DNA from: Podocnemis expansa
Taxonomy: Eukaryota > Chordata > Testudines > Podocnemididae
Reading direction: 5' to 3'
NCBI GenBank assembly: GCA_007922195.1
Contig: ML682126.1
Coordinates: 1,133,664 to 1,197,663, forward strand
Length of the DNA: 64,000 nt
Shown piece after piece: positions 11,413 through 22,400 of the stretch. Each line of letters begins with the position of its first letter. The first letter of the stretch is position 1. The position numbers and the translations under genes were made by a program. The notes beneath the pieces were generated by a model that saw only the letters and a list, made by a program, of their open reading frames with translations, was not told where the DNA came from and did not search any database.

Positions 11413-12008
11413 GAATCAAAAGTGAATTGGCCAGCGTTGTTCCACAGGTCACTATGGTAATGGGGTTGCTTCTCAGCCAAGTTGTATACCTGTGTATCCT
11501 TGAAAGTAGCCTAAGTTTATAGTTAAAGTATGCTATCTCTCCTTCTCCTGTGTTCTTCTAGCCATTAGGACAGGAAATGTGCTCTGGACTGTCCCAGCTT
11601 TGATCTTTAATGAAGAAGTATGATTACCTCTTACCTTTTCTTTACCCTCCCTGGTATCACACCTCGTTAAGAATGTGACGTCAGCATTTTGTGCAGAAAA
11701 TAATTAATTTGTAAGAAAAGCAGCTGTGCAATGTATGCAAAATCTGTCAATAGTAAACAGAGGCAGGGATAATTATATGCATCCTATAATTATTAATTTG
11801 CATTAAATAGACAATAATGTAACAATAAAAGGGTTTATAGAACATTGTCAATCATGTATGTATTTCCATACTGTTTTAGGTAAAAATTGCTGGAAAACTG
11901 CCACTCCTAGCCCACTCAAGATGTCAAGAGGAATGAGCTGGCAATAAAGAGTAATGTTCAACCCAATCTGCCTCCGGGACAAGCTGTTTGTCTATGTGAC
12001 ATCCAACA
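11413..12008 (+). repeat. Unclassified interspersed repeat X, copy 1
   Basis: About 600 bp homologous along its length to 59,786-60,334. Shared blocks: CCACAGGTCACTATGGTAA, GTCAGCATTTTGTGCAGAAA, TCAATAGTAAACAGAGG, ACATTGTCAATCATGTATG and AATAAAGAGTAATGTTCAAC. AATAAA lies about 60 bp before the end, so it may be a solo LTR, but clear TG...CA ends are not seen. It has no ORF. Confidence 0.65.
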
Positions 12009-13265
12009 CATATAATAAATGTATTTGTGTGTGTGAGTAACACATTAGAACCCAGAAACCAAAATCAGATCAAGGCCCCAGTTTGCACTTGGTGCTATGA
12101 AAAAAATTAGGAAGAGGCACCTAGACCCTAAAAGTCATCTGGCAGTCTAATTAAGACCAACAAGAAAAATCTACTATTGTGATTGTTTGTCTAACCCTTG
12201 ACAATTTTTTTTTTTTAGTTTTAATTGTGCCTGTGTTCCTTTATTAACATAAAATGTGTGATAACTTTAGCTATTTTCTGTGTTTGTTTGTGGTTATCAC
12301 TAGTTATTTTGTTTGTTTGTAACCATTTTACTTTTATTTTTTAAATTAAAATTATTTAACCAAAAATTTTCTGTATTTTTAAAAATTATTTGTAACCTTT
12401 ACTTTTCTCTGCACCCCAGGAGATGGGAAATGAAAGACTCTGACTCTTTCCAATTTTTGGGCTAAAACTGAGGAAGCAGAGTCAGGGGTCTGGGTGGCAT
12501 GGCTGAGTGGTGTAAAGCTCACCAGAAGGCGGTGGGACTAGAAGGAAGGGAGTGGTTCTGGGAAGAACCTGCGAGTCATCTCCAGGTTGCTGGATGCTTC
12601 TGTAAAACACAGTCCCTATAAAAGCAGCACTTCTTCTGTGACTGTTTCTTTTTTCAGCCACATCTCCATTAGCTGAGAGAACCCAGGGCAGCAGCCCCTC
12701 CATCTTTCTAGGCATATGCTTTACGTAAAGCAGCCAACAAACTGCTTTGTTAGTATTGATGTAGGCATTACCAAAAGTCACCACTTAGGGACATGAAAGA
12801 ATTCACTAAGTGTTTTCAAATCCAATACACATACGTACCTTGATCACATGAACGGGGTGGAGAAGGCCAACCAATGGGGCGGACTGTGCTGTCTCCTACC
12901 CTGCCTCTGGACTGGTCCCCCTCATTGCCAGTGTGAAGCCGGTCTAGAGCAAGGGCCAGGTTCTGCAACCTCAGGGGAGGGTGCCAAAGCAAAAGCCAGC
13001 TCAGGGCACCACAACCCCTTGAGCCAGTGTAGACCATCATACACACCATTAGAACTTACAAAGCTTTTCTGCTGTTCATCTGTTCAGCTGGAGGGATCCT
13101 TCTGCTCTGTCAATATTGACACAAGGATTATGCCTGGGTCAGGCACAACATTTGGACTCATTTAGCCTCGTTCTCTAAAATCTCACTGCTACTTTGTTGG
13201 CAATAAGGGTATCTTCTGGCTCAGACACAGTACAGGAACTTGATTGGCCTGATTGTCTAAAGTCT
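12009..13265. other. Intergenic DNA, nothing recognised
   Basis: 12,200-12,420 is AT-rich and low in complexity. Opposed short frames at 12,482-12,784 and 12,816-13,165 lack known domains. No structural RNA or repeat family could be assigned. Confidence 0.4.
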
Positions 13266-14040
13266 TTGTGCCCCTATTCTAACCTTCTCAAGCCTTGCAA
13301 AACAGACCTATCCTTGCCTACAGACAGCCATCCAATCTTAAACAGATGCTCACCAGCATCTACAGATCTAACAACAGAAACATTGAAGCAGGCACACACC
13401 CCTGCAACAAAGCATGCTGCCAAGTCTGCCCACATATCTGCCCAATAGACACCATCTGAGGTACTAATCAAGCCTGCTACTCCATCAAAGGCTCATTTAC
13501 CTTCTCATCTACTAATATGGTCTATGCCACATGTGCAAGAAATGCCCCAACACCTTATACATTGGACAAACAGGGCGATCACTGCGCAAAAGGATAAATG
13601 AACACAGAGCTGATATCAGAAATCACAGAACAAAGAAACCAGTTGCTGAGCACTTCCATCTTTCTAATCACTCGAGAAATGATTTGTTAACGACTGTCAT
13701 CAGAGATGTGGCTGGGACATCAAGACTTCAAAGAGAAACAGCTGAACTCAAACTAATATTCAAATTAAATTCTGTGAAAGCAGGACTGAATTGAGACTAT
13801 GGGTTTTTTTTTCCCATTACAAAAGGTAATTTGACTTCAGGCTTCTCATGGTTTGAACCTAACAACTGCTCTGATTTGTTGTTACTGTATGATCTGATCC
13901 TATGTTTTACACTCCCTTGCATTTATTTTCATTTCATTCTGTAAATTCACCCATCCTTGAAGCTTCTGACGAAGTGGGATTTTCTCCCACAAAAACTCAT
14001 GCAAAAAATAAATCTGTTAGTCTTAAAGTGCCACACAACT
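13266..14040 (+). mobile_element. Penelope-like element copy 3 (GIY-YIG nuclease end and tail)
   Basis: C-terminal end of a PLE ORF on the + strand. A cysteine-rich linker (CNKACCQVCPHI near 13,400) precedes the GIY-YIG endonuclease in the frame 13,531-13,794 (87 aa): TLYIGQTGRSLRKRINEHR, then HFHLSNHS and LQRETAELKLIFKLNSVKAGLN. PLEs of this type join a reverse transcriptase to this single-strand nuclease for target-primed insertion. The 3' UTR follows, with CTGACGA at 13,966-13,972, a perfect hairpin (GTGGGA/TCCCAC), AATAAA near 14,008 and the conserved end AAGTGCCACACAACTCC. A stop near 13,446 splits linker from nuclease. The RT part is absent, so this is a 5'-truncated copy. Confidence 0.88.
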
Positions 14041-14325
14041 CCATGAGTATTTGACTCTGAGGTTAGTTTAAGTAGAAATATTAGGGTAGTATGTATGTTT
14101 TGTCTTTTATTTCTTTGTAGTCTCTCCTGACTCATTTTTATTGTGATTCTTCAATATTTGGCCATATTCTCTCTCAGAATTGTAATCTGATCAATAAACT
14201 TGTACTGTTCCATCTAAAACTGTGTGATATTTAGAGGGTGTGAGTGAAGAGGGCTGAGCACCAATCTGTGGCACCGCAGTACACTGGACTGGATCTGGGG
14301 AGCAGCCTGTCCCAGTAATTACATG
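14041..14325 (+). mobile_element. LTR family A, 3' part (plus strand)
   Basis: The forward-oriented end of LTR family A: TTGGCCATATTCT, GATCAATAAACTTGTACTG (poly(A) signal near 14,191), AGGGTGTGAGTGAAGAGG, and the end GGATCTGGGGAGCAGCC followed by TGTCCCA. It matches the reverse complement of 17,615-18,000. The 5' half is missing; it follows directly on a PLE tail. Confidence 0.65.
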
Positions 14326-15295
14326 GTTCAGTCCAAAATATGCCATGCATGGTTCCTTTTGAATCTTCATAAAATTCTCTGCAGTACTGCTATGGTGTAC
14401 TGTTTCCTGCAGCATCATGTATGTGTAGAGGTGTGAAACATACTCCCCTATGTTCACATGGCCCAGGGGGGAGGCAGAAAAGCAGAGCTTTCTCCTAGCA
14501 CATAAAGAGAAAATAAGAATGACAATGGTCTGGCTAAATGTCTGTAGCACCTTGGCTGCAGAGAGGAGCATCATCGGCCTTTTCTGAACAAAGAGAATCA
14601 CCTGACAGTGAAGGAGCTAAAGGGAAGGGAGATTTAAAAGGAGATGCTTTGAACTGGCTTTTTGCCAGTGAATCTTCATCTGAAATACTTCTCTGTTTGT
14701 GAGAAAGGACTGAACCTATCCACTGGGCTGGAAAATAGAAGCTGCAAGACGATCAGCAGCCAAATATGTGGGTAAGCCAGTGGATAGATTACTGCAGTCA
14801 ACTTCAGGCTGGAATACATTGTGCTCCCCCCCCCCAGTGGTTAACTTCTGACTGCTTTATTAATTGACTGTGCATTGATTTGCTATATAACCACTTAAAA
14901 TCATGTTCTGATCAATAAATTAATATTCATTTTATCCAAAGCTACTTGGATTTTAGAGAAAGTGAAGGAACAAAAGTTGGAATTTCAATTTCTTTGCTGG
15001 CATTTCTGTCTCTTTGGCAAATAGATTGACCTGATTTTTATGACCTTGCAGTGGTCTGGGAAGGCCCCCAATCCCTGTAAAATGGACGTTTCTTGCATGG
15101 CATCTAGGGCTGGTGGTGCTGGGTGGGAGACTGTCCCCTGAATGGATGGAGAGTGCACATCCACTGCCTGGGATCAATTGCACGCAGGATGCTGGTGTGG
15201 GCTGACACAGGGGGGCTCCATCTAGCAAAGCAGGGTAAGCCCGGTGTCCAGAAGTGGGCAATTGGGGAGGCACAGTGGCACACCAAGACAGGAGA
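14326..15295 (+). mobile_element. LTR family A, second forward copy
   Basis: Starts inside the U3 half (TGCCATGCATGG, then TTTCCTGCAGCATCATGTATG). It continues through a diverged poly(A) region (GATCAATAAATTAATATTC near 14,910) to an end resembling the U5 of the complete copy (CCACTGCCTGGGATCAATTGC, then CAGAAGTGGGCAATTGGGG). It lies head-to-tail with the preceding LTR end with no internal region between them. Confidence 0.55.
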
Positions 15296-15299
15296 TGGA

Positions 15300-15440
15300 A
15301 ATGGAACATCACACACAGCCATTGCTTCTTCAATCAGGCACATATATGCAACTGGGCTTTCATTTGTAAGCTCTGACCTGTGTCATGCTGTACCCAGGTG
15401 AAGAATAAATGCTGCCTTGCTTTAAAATGGCTGCCAGGTG
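15300..15440 (+). repeat. OR 3'-UTR-like block with poly(A) signal, no OR attached
   Basis: The block CACACAGCCATTGCTTCTTC ... GAATAAATGCTGCCTTGCTT (AATAAA at 15,404-15,409) matches 38,900-39,020 after the unit C relic. No receptor sequence precedes it; LTR DNA does. Either an OR relic was replaced by LTR insertion, or the block is a repeat in its own right. Confidence 0.55.
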
Positions 15441-17254
15441 TCACTGCAGATCAACCACACACACACTGCTCTCTAGGATGGGTCCTTTCCTCTCCAGGGC
15501 CTGGAAACACTGTTAGGAGTCCCAGAGGAAAGCAGGGGGGCCTGGATGCCCTAAGGCTCAGGTCTGGAGGAGATGTGGAGAGGGTATGAACACTGGCTTC
15601 AAGATTAGTCCCTCCGTCCAGTTCTAGCTGCTTTAGCCTCCACCAGCTGAGACCCAGAAGTGGATACTGGGTTGTGTCTTCCATCCCCTGGCTGGTCCTG
15701 GCCCATAGAGGATGACTTTGAAATCCCTGACACACCCTTATTCTAGCACAGTCAGACCACTGGTGATTGTGCAACATGAAGGCAGGTTTGAGGTCAGGAT
15801 GTGGCACTCAGGACAGAAAAACTGACTGGAAATCCAGGAGGGACAGGGCTCTGTGAAGAGCAAGTGGTACATCCTTTGGTTTCAGGTTGGTAGGTCAAGG
15901 CCCCCAGCTAATGAATATCCTGGAGGCTCTCACCACACTTTCCAGGCATCTCAGGCAGCTGTGAGGGGGTCTCTTCTGGGCCATGAGCCACTGCTGAGCT
16001 ATGGGATGATGGACACATCAGTCACACAGCTCAGCTTACTGTGTCTTGGGCTCAGAGGCAGGTGGGAGGAGATGCAGAAAATGTGGGGCCTGTCCCAGCA
16101 ACAGCCTCAAGGGCTGATGTGCCTGCATGACTAGCCTGCACTGAAAAGTGGTGTGGGACAGTCAGATGGTACAGGAATGGCAAACCTGGTGTGGTATACC
16201 ACTCTAGGGCTAGCTTAGCGGAGTCCAGGGGATAGAGCTGCACAGGTGTGGGCTTAGAGCAATGTCAGATTCAGGGGGGTGTTGGTGCAGTGTGGGGTGG
16301 AGTTGGAATTGAAAGCAGCAGGGTTAGACCAGTGTGAGGAGAGGTTAGGGGAGTGGTGTCAGGCCATGGTACTGTGATGTTCCCCTAATATCAAATTATG
16401 ACCGGTGTGTTACTGTGTCACCCCAATTTTTCAGTCTTTGAGCCCATCATATTGTGCTCTGCTGTCAGAACCCCTGAATCCTGAGTGCTAAACGCACACC
16501 CCCAGCAAGTAAGCAGTTCTCAACTTGATAAGTGAGGGATTCTAGCCTGCCAGTCTTTGTTGTATAAGAGAAGGGTCACAATCTACATTCCCAGTCACAG
16601 ATGCAGCAGTAGAAACACCAATCTGCAGAGTATGGTGCTGCCCACAGAACATAATACATAAATTTTCTGTAGCTACCTGTCAAAAAAGGGGGCATCTTTG
16701 CATTGCCCTGGGACAGGAAGTGTCTGAGCTGACTCCTTGTCATGGGCACAGGCACTCAGAGTGCCTGGATCTTGGTGCATGGGGCACAGACACTGTAAAG
16801 CTGGCCAAGACTTCAAAGAACCCAGCCTAGATCTCCCTCAGTGAGTAGCAATGGGGTGAGCTGGACCAACGCTTCACAGATGGCATCATGCAGGGGCTGC
16901 AAGAACAGCATCCAGGGAGGAAGGAAAGGTGATCCCTCCGCTTCGGACCCTACTAAAGAAGTCTGAGGGGTGTGGTGGACATTCAGAAGGGCAGAGCATT
17001 TTCTCACAGCAGGTCATTGAGACAAGGCCAGAAGCTTTTCGGGGGCAATGTGTGAATAGCTGACAATGGAGCATCCCTCACTGCCTGTCTTCTGAGAAGG
17101 CCTGACTGGCTGCAGGCGGACTCCACACATGACCTTGTCACAGAAGTCAGGGAGATCTGTGGTAATTTGGCTCAGGTTCTCCCCCATCCCCATCTCATGT
17201 GCCATGTGAGCTGCAGCTTAGGAACTACAAAACTGGGACAACTTGGAGGGTTTG
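15441..17254. repeat. Segmental-duplication block (pairs with 30,430-33,860)
   Basis: This non-coding stretch aligns in order with 30,430-31,240 and then 32,900-33,860. Landmarks are CCACCAGCTGAGAC (15,644 / 30,497), GGAAATCCAGGAG (15,830 / 30,683), GGTGTGGG near 16,150 / 30,990, GCTGTGATGTCCCC-type sequence near 16,370 / 32,940, and GAAGCCAGGGAGATC-type sequence near 17,140 / 33,760. Both copies end in the same CR1 piece. The 30-34 kb copy has an extra 1.6 kb of retroviral LTR DNA. No ORF with a known domain was found. Confidence 0.6.
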
Positions 17255-17609
17255 GACAAATGAAATCTAATGGGATTCAACAAGGGTAAGTGCAGGCTCC
17301 TTCCCTTAGGATAGAAGCATCCCATGCACTGCTACAAACTGGGGATTGGCTGGGCAGCTGTTTTGCAGAAAAGGACCTAGGAGATACAGGGGAGAAGAGG
17401 CTCAATAAGAGTAAGTAGTGTGTCCTTATTGCCAAGAAGGTTAATGGCATATTTGGCGGCATTTGTAGAAAGACTGCTAGCAGATTTAAGGAAGTGTCTA
17501 TTTCTCTCAATGCTGCATTAGTGAGGCCTCCTTTGGAGCATTGTGTCCAGTTTTCAGTCCTCCATTACAGAAAGGGTGTGAACAAATTAGCAAGAGAGTT
17601 CAGTGCAGG
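17255..17609 (+). mobile_element. CR1 LINE 3' region, part 1 (split by solo LTR)
   Basis: Matches the region of CR1 before its 3' end: GGGATTGGCTGGGCAGC, GAAAAGGACCTAGGAG, GTGAGGCCTCCTTTGGAGCA, TGTCCAGTTTTC, ending CAGTGCAGGGCAAC. It resumes at 18,633 after the LTR. The same CR1 piece occurs at 33,860-34,012. Confidence 0.8.
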
Positions 17610-17614
17610 GCAAC

Positions 17615-18627
17615 TGTGATAGGCTGCTCCACAGATCCAGTCCAGTGTGCTGCTGTGACACCCCCCCCCCAGTTCCCACTCCTGAACCCCAGTTTGCCCT
17701 GCTTTGCCAAGCGACCACTCACTCCTGAGTCAGTCCATTCTGGTCCCTGGCATGCAATTGGTCCCATGCAGTGGGTGTATGCTCTCAGGCTACTCAAGGG
17801 AAAGTCCCCCAGGAAGCATTCCCAGCCCCTGTTACCACTCACGGAGCCACCATCTTACATAGATTAGGACCCACTCCCAATCACCATACTCTCATGTCCA
17901 TGCATTTAACAAAGCAAGGGAATGTGCCCAGCCTTCTTCACTCACACCCTTCAAAGACAGAACAGCTTTAGATAAAACAACTACTAGTTTATTGATCAGA
18001 TTATAATTCTAAGTTAGAATATGGTCAATCATGGCAGAATCACAATATAAATAAGTCAGGAGAGACCACAAGGAAATAAGAGGTAAAACATACATACTAC
18101 CCTAATGTCTCCACTTAAACTAACCTCATAATCCATGTTTATGCTCAAGATGTTTGGCCATTGGATGTTTGTACAATCAGTCTCTGGCTGTGACCAGGCA
18201 GGGCCCAGATCTTGCTTGGAGATGTTTCAAGACGGCAGAAAGCTCCAAACCTCTGTAAGTATCTTTCTTTGTTCCAAAACTCCTGCTCAAGCCTCCCCTT
18301 CTGGGCAGAGGTGATCCCTTTGTCTCTTCTGAGCCACCTCAACCAGCATATCTTTGTTGCCTCCTCCAGGTGCTTGCTTGCTGCTAGTAGAGAACTTGGT
18401 CTGTCTCACACCTCCCTTAGCCATGCTAAACATTCCACACATCTGTGCACATGCATGATGCTGCAAGAAACACGGTCTCTTAATAATAATGTAGAATATG
18501 TTATGAACATTCATGCAGGCACCTTGCATGGTGTAACTGGAAAATAAATGTATGATCACAATGCATGCGTGAAGAGAAAAATCTAAAAGAACATAACCCA
18601 TGGTGTACAGTTGTGCAACCCATGGCA
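17615..18627 (-). mobile_element. Complete solo LTR, family A, with 5-bp target duplication
   Basis: On the plus strand it begins TGTGATAGGCTGCTCC and ends ACCCATGGCA, i.e. TG...CA, and is flanked on both sides by GCAAC (17,610-17,614 and 18,628-18,632). It is 1,013 bp long. Transcriptional orientation is minus, from the poly(A) signal AATAAACTAG (plus-strand CTAGTTTATT near 17,985). It interrupts one CR1 copy, which continues on either side. No internal genes remain, so this is a recombined solo LTR of a retrovirus-like element. Confidence 0.88.
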
Positions 18628-18632
18628 GCAAC

Positions 18633-18990
18633 AAAAATGGTGACTGGCAGGAGCACATGCCTGTTGAGCTGAGGCTGAGGAAACAAGCCTTGTTTAGTCT
18701 GCAGAAAAGAAGTGTGACAGGGGATTTGGTAGCAGCACTCAGTGAAATGAAGGGGGTTTCCAGGGAGGATGGAGCTAGGCTGTTCTCAGTCATGGCAGAT
18801 AAGGAACTGGATAAGGGGAGAGTACAGCTAGTCATACATGGAAGGTGGCCTGCCAAGTTGGAGGGAGGTTACTAACGGAGATCCTCAGGGACTGGTGCTG
18901 GGACTGATTTTATTTAACTTTTTTTTGTTACTGACTTGGCACATGACGTGGGAATGTCCTAATTATGTTTAAACAACGACAGCCGTGTGG
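18633..18990 (+). mobile_element. CR1 LINE 3' region, part 2, plus RT fragment
   Basis: After the solo LTR, CR1 continues: GAGCTGAGGCTGAGG, TTTAGTCTGCAGAAAAG, GGGGATTTGGTAGCAGC, GGAGGATGGAGCTAGGCTG. From 18,865 it changes to an upstream CR1 segment encoding the RT motif that precedes LGLILF (a degenerate GVPQGSVLGPILF). The switch shows rearrangement or two overlapping CR1 fragments. Confidence 0.75.
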
Positions 18991-19189
18991 CTTCTTACGG
19001 CTTGTCCAATGTGAGATCTGCAGCCCAGAATCCAGCCTACCAAGTGCTCCTATCTGGCCCACGGAGCCACCACATGCAATTGTGTGGCCTGAGGGGGGCT
19101 AGGCGTGCAAAAGGAATTGCTCACTGTTCCCCAAGTGAGAAAAGGATTACAACGTGGCCCCTTGTCCTAAAAGGTTGGACACCCTTTGA

Positions 19190-19690
19190 AGATTTCTTCA
19201 AGCATATGCTTTCATGGGCTCCAGCCCACTTTGCCAGATGCATGAAGTGGAAACTACAGTTCAGAAACATATATACGCATGCCAGAATGGAGGAAGGCAA
19301 ATGTTAGCAAAGTGAGCTCAAAACAGATGGGGCCCATTCACACCAGTTGATCAAAGGGGGAGAATGTGTGAACAGATGAATCACTTTCTGTAATGTGTTA
19401 ACCATTCCACATCCCTATTCAGACCCAGGCTGATTGTGTTAAACTTGCAGATTAACACCAACTCTGCAGTTTCACGCTGAAGTCTGTTTTTGAAGTTTCT
19501 TTGTTGAAGTATGGCAACTTTCAAGTCTGCTACCGAGTGTCTATGGAGACTGAAGTGGACACTGCAGAAGTGTGAGGCAGCAGAAAGCTCTGGTACCCAG
19601 ACTATGTCTTTCCTGGTGTTCCCGTAGCTCAACTCCAGAAGGCTTCTAGGAGCTTTACACCCTAGATACAGGGTTTGATGCACCCATCTC
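19190..19690 (-). mobile_element. Penelope-like element copy 4 (nuclease C-terminus and tail)
   Basis: The minus-strand frame 19,381-19,683 reads SVADLKVAILQQRNF, then LQRETAELVLICKFNTISLG and LNRDVEWLTHY. This is the end of the PLE GIY-YIG domain, of a subfamily different from copy 3. Its tail follows at 19,195-19,260 with a hammerhead-like arrangement on the minus strand: degenerate CTGGCAA, hairpin GTGGGCTGGAGCCCAT, then GAAAGC. Only the 3' end survives. Confidence 0.75.
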
Positions 19691-20909
19691 TGTCAGGAAA
19701 CTGGTCAGCAGTGTAGCTGCTCACAGCTCCAATACACTTCCCTTTGTGTCAAACAGATGTGATTTTGTTTCTCTAGGACAGTGGCCATCAAAGATGGAGT
19801 CATGACCCAGTACTAGGTCACAGGTCAGTAGGTACTGCGTTGTGGCACTGGTGCTGCATGAGGAAGAGAGAGAGCTCCCCTGCCGGCCAACGCGGTTCTC
19901 CAGAAAGCCGGGTGGAGGTGAGATGTTGCAAGATAGTATGAGCCTTCAGTGCACAGCACTCAGACAAAAGCCAGGGGTGTGAAAAGGTGTCATTAGGGTT
20001 AACAGTGAGGTGTTAATGGTTGTTCAAGCAATCGCGATGCCTTCTTCCCTCCGACTCACTGTGTTCCTTTGGAGGCTTCTCTCAAGGGATTGAGGGACCA
20101 AGGATTATTCACAGATCACAGACAAAAGACACATTTTGACTTCCAGCTTGTATCCCCTGATCACATGAAAAGAGCTGAGGCTACTGGCAAACAACCTTTG
20201 AGCTTTTAAGCAATAAACCCAATGAAGAAAAGAAAAAATCTTTGGACACCCCCTTATCCCATTTCTGGAAGCTTTTTTGTGGGGAGGGAGTACAGTTCTT
20301 TTCTACACCATAGGACTTACCTCTTTTTCAGTGAGTTGACTTCCCTTCCCCACAGCCATGGTCACTGTTCAATTATCTGGCAGCGACCACTTTTTTCAGC
20401 AGAGGATCCCCGCATGGCAGAGGCATCTGGAATTGGGTACTGAGGAAAAAAGTTTGACAATCATTCCTCTAGGAGATAACAAATGTGTTGAGAAAAGTAC
20501 ATAGGGAGATATCAGACCCCATGGGGATCCAGCCATTATCCGTGTTTTTCTTACGAATTGAGGGAGTCAGGGAGTGCTCCTCTCCCCTTGGGAAGGACCT
20601 TTAATTATTGTTTGCTCATTTAGATGTGCAACAAGCACAGAAATGAAAAGAGAAACATTGGCTAGGGTCCCATGTCTGCAGCTTAGAAACACCACTTGGA
20701 TTGCCCAGCACTATATTATAAACACATTTCCATTTTGTTTAGAGCACTTCCCCGGTGTCAGCTCTCAGTGTGGGAAGTTTCAGACTGTGGTGTGACACAG
20801 GCATCTGACACAGCTACCAGAGAGGGATTCCCAAGAAAGACACTTCCATCTCAGGTACCCCATCACTTGTTATTCTTGAAATTTACTCTGTACCTGCTGT
20901 GATCTAGCA

Positions 20910-20937
20910 TTGTTGTTTTGTTTTGTTTTGTTTTTTA
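20910..20937. repeat. (GTTTT)n microsatellite
   Basis: Four to five tandem GTTTT units followed by a T-run. Confidence 0.85.
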
Positions 20938-21012
20938 AAGACTAGCTGCACCTTTTCAGAAGACAAGTCAATATGCCACGATTAACCTACATGTAAGAAG
21001 GTCAAAAAGGAA

Positions 21013-21060
21013 TCACACACACACACACACACTCACAAATGTACACACATACACACATTC
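21013..21060. repeat. (CA)n microsatellite
   Basis: About ten CA dinucleotides, then interrupted ACACAT-type units. Confidence 0.9.
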
Positions 21061-21589
21061 ATTACTACAAAGTTATGAAAGCTGGTCATTGTATGAGCAG
21101 ATTAGTTGCCAGTTAAGCAGGGCAAAAGGAGGCAGGGAGCCAGGCTTCTGTTATTCATGAGTTCAATGCTCCAAGAGGACCATAGCAGAATGAGACCCGA
21201 ATTTTCCATGTTCTGCCTCATCTTTTATACTTGCTGGCTTTCATGTAAGTCTATAGGCCTTGATGGGTCACGCTGCCTCAGGGCTCCTGTGTGATCATTA
21301 ATCACCAATCATTTGCAAAGATGACTCTCATCTTGTCTTGATAGTATTTTATTCTTCTCTTTCTGGGGTGGATCCCTCTTCATGTCTAGGGAGTTGTCTG
21401 CATTCTTCAGCCATTAAGGAGGTATTTACATTTCATCAGGACAGGTTGACATTAGAGACTGATCCCATCATACACACATTCATTCACACATCTAAATGAA
21501 ATTACAGTGTTCACCTAAAAAGTTTAATCAAGAATACAAATTGGAGTCTGTTATTTGCCATGGTGTTCATTACAGTGCACTAACACCCA

Positions 21590-22203
21590 GGGAATTATAC
21601 ACCAGTCAGTTTAACCTAGCCTATATCAAGAAAAAGTAATGGAGCAAATACTTAAGGAGTTAATTAGCAAAAATATAAAAAAGGAATAAAGTGTTAAGTG
21701 ACAGTGAATGTGGGTTTGTCAAGAACAAATCATGTCAAATCAACCAGAAACTTTCTATGAAGGGGTCAAAAGACTTATGGATAGAGGGGGTGCAGTATAT
21801 GTGGTGTATCTAGACTTTAATAAGGCTATTGATATGGTTTCATAACACTTTTTGATTCGCAAACTTGTGAAGTGCAATCAGGATGGACTTGTTATACAGT
21901 GGGTGAAAAACTGGTTGCATATCTGCTCCCAGAGTGTAGTTATGAAGGATTCACTGTCATGCTGGAACATTGTAGTGATCAGGGTACCACAGGGATTGGA
22001 TCTGAGTCTGGTTTGGTTTATTATTTTCATCAGTGATTTAGATGATGACATAAAACATACACTTATGAAGTTTGCAGATGATACCAAGCTGGGAGGGCTT
22101 GCAAGTCTTTATTGGATAGGATCACAATTCAAAATGATTTGGAGAAAGTGGTGAAATGGTCTCAGGTAAATTGAATGAAAGTGAAAAAAGATCCAGTATC
22201 TTA
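21590..22203 (+). mobile_element. CR1 LINE reverse transcriptase fragment
   Basis: Translated pieces in changing frames match the CR1 RT in order: AGGGAATTATACACCAGTCAG (degenerate GNYRPVSLT) at 21,590; a stretch near 21,810 encoding a degenerate LDFSKAFD; then in the frame 21,852-22,154 WVKNWL, VPQGLDLSLVWFIIFISDLDD and MKFADDTKLGG. The catalytic FADD is retained but frameshifts make it dead. Confidence 0.8.
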
Positions 22204-22205
22204 GG

Positions 22206-22400
22206 TGCTTGCAGACAAAAGCTAGTAACCTGGGATACAAGAAGGACGAATTGGAAGTCCTGGCACAGTCAAGGATCTATGATGTTAGTGGATTAACAGA
22301 GATGTGGTGGGATAGTTTGCTTGACAGGAGCACTGCCATGGATAAGTATAAATTGTTCAGGAAGGACAGGAGACTGGAAACAGTTCAGTTTGAGAGAGAA
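22206..22400 (+). mobile_element. CR1 LINE ORF2 start (endonuclease N-terminus) fragment
   Basis: Reads KASNLGYKKDELEVLAQSRI, then YDVSGLTEMWWD and AMDKYKLFRKDRR, the beginning of the CR1 apurinic-type endonuclease (canonical ITETWWD). It lies downstream of an RT fragment, reversed from the order within one CR1, so it belongs to a separate copy or a rearranged one. Confidence 0.8.

Larger units (their letters stand above)
19691..21589. other. Intergenic DNA with simple repeats only
   Basis: No gene was recognised. Short frames at 20,222-20,443 and 20,574-20,902 carry no known domain. The stretch holds the two microsatellites listed separately. Confidence 0.4.

Noticed and set aside
20990..21060. 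CRISPR-like array
   Set aside because: Only a CA microsatellite; no spaced direct repeats. Nothing in the window looks prokaryotic.
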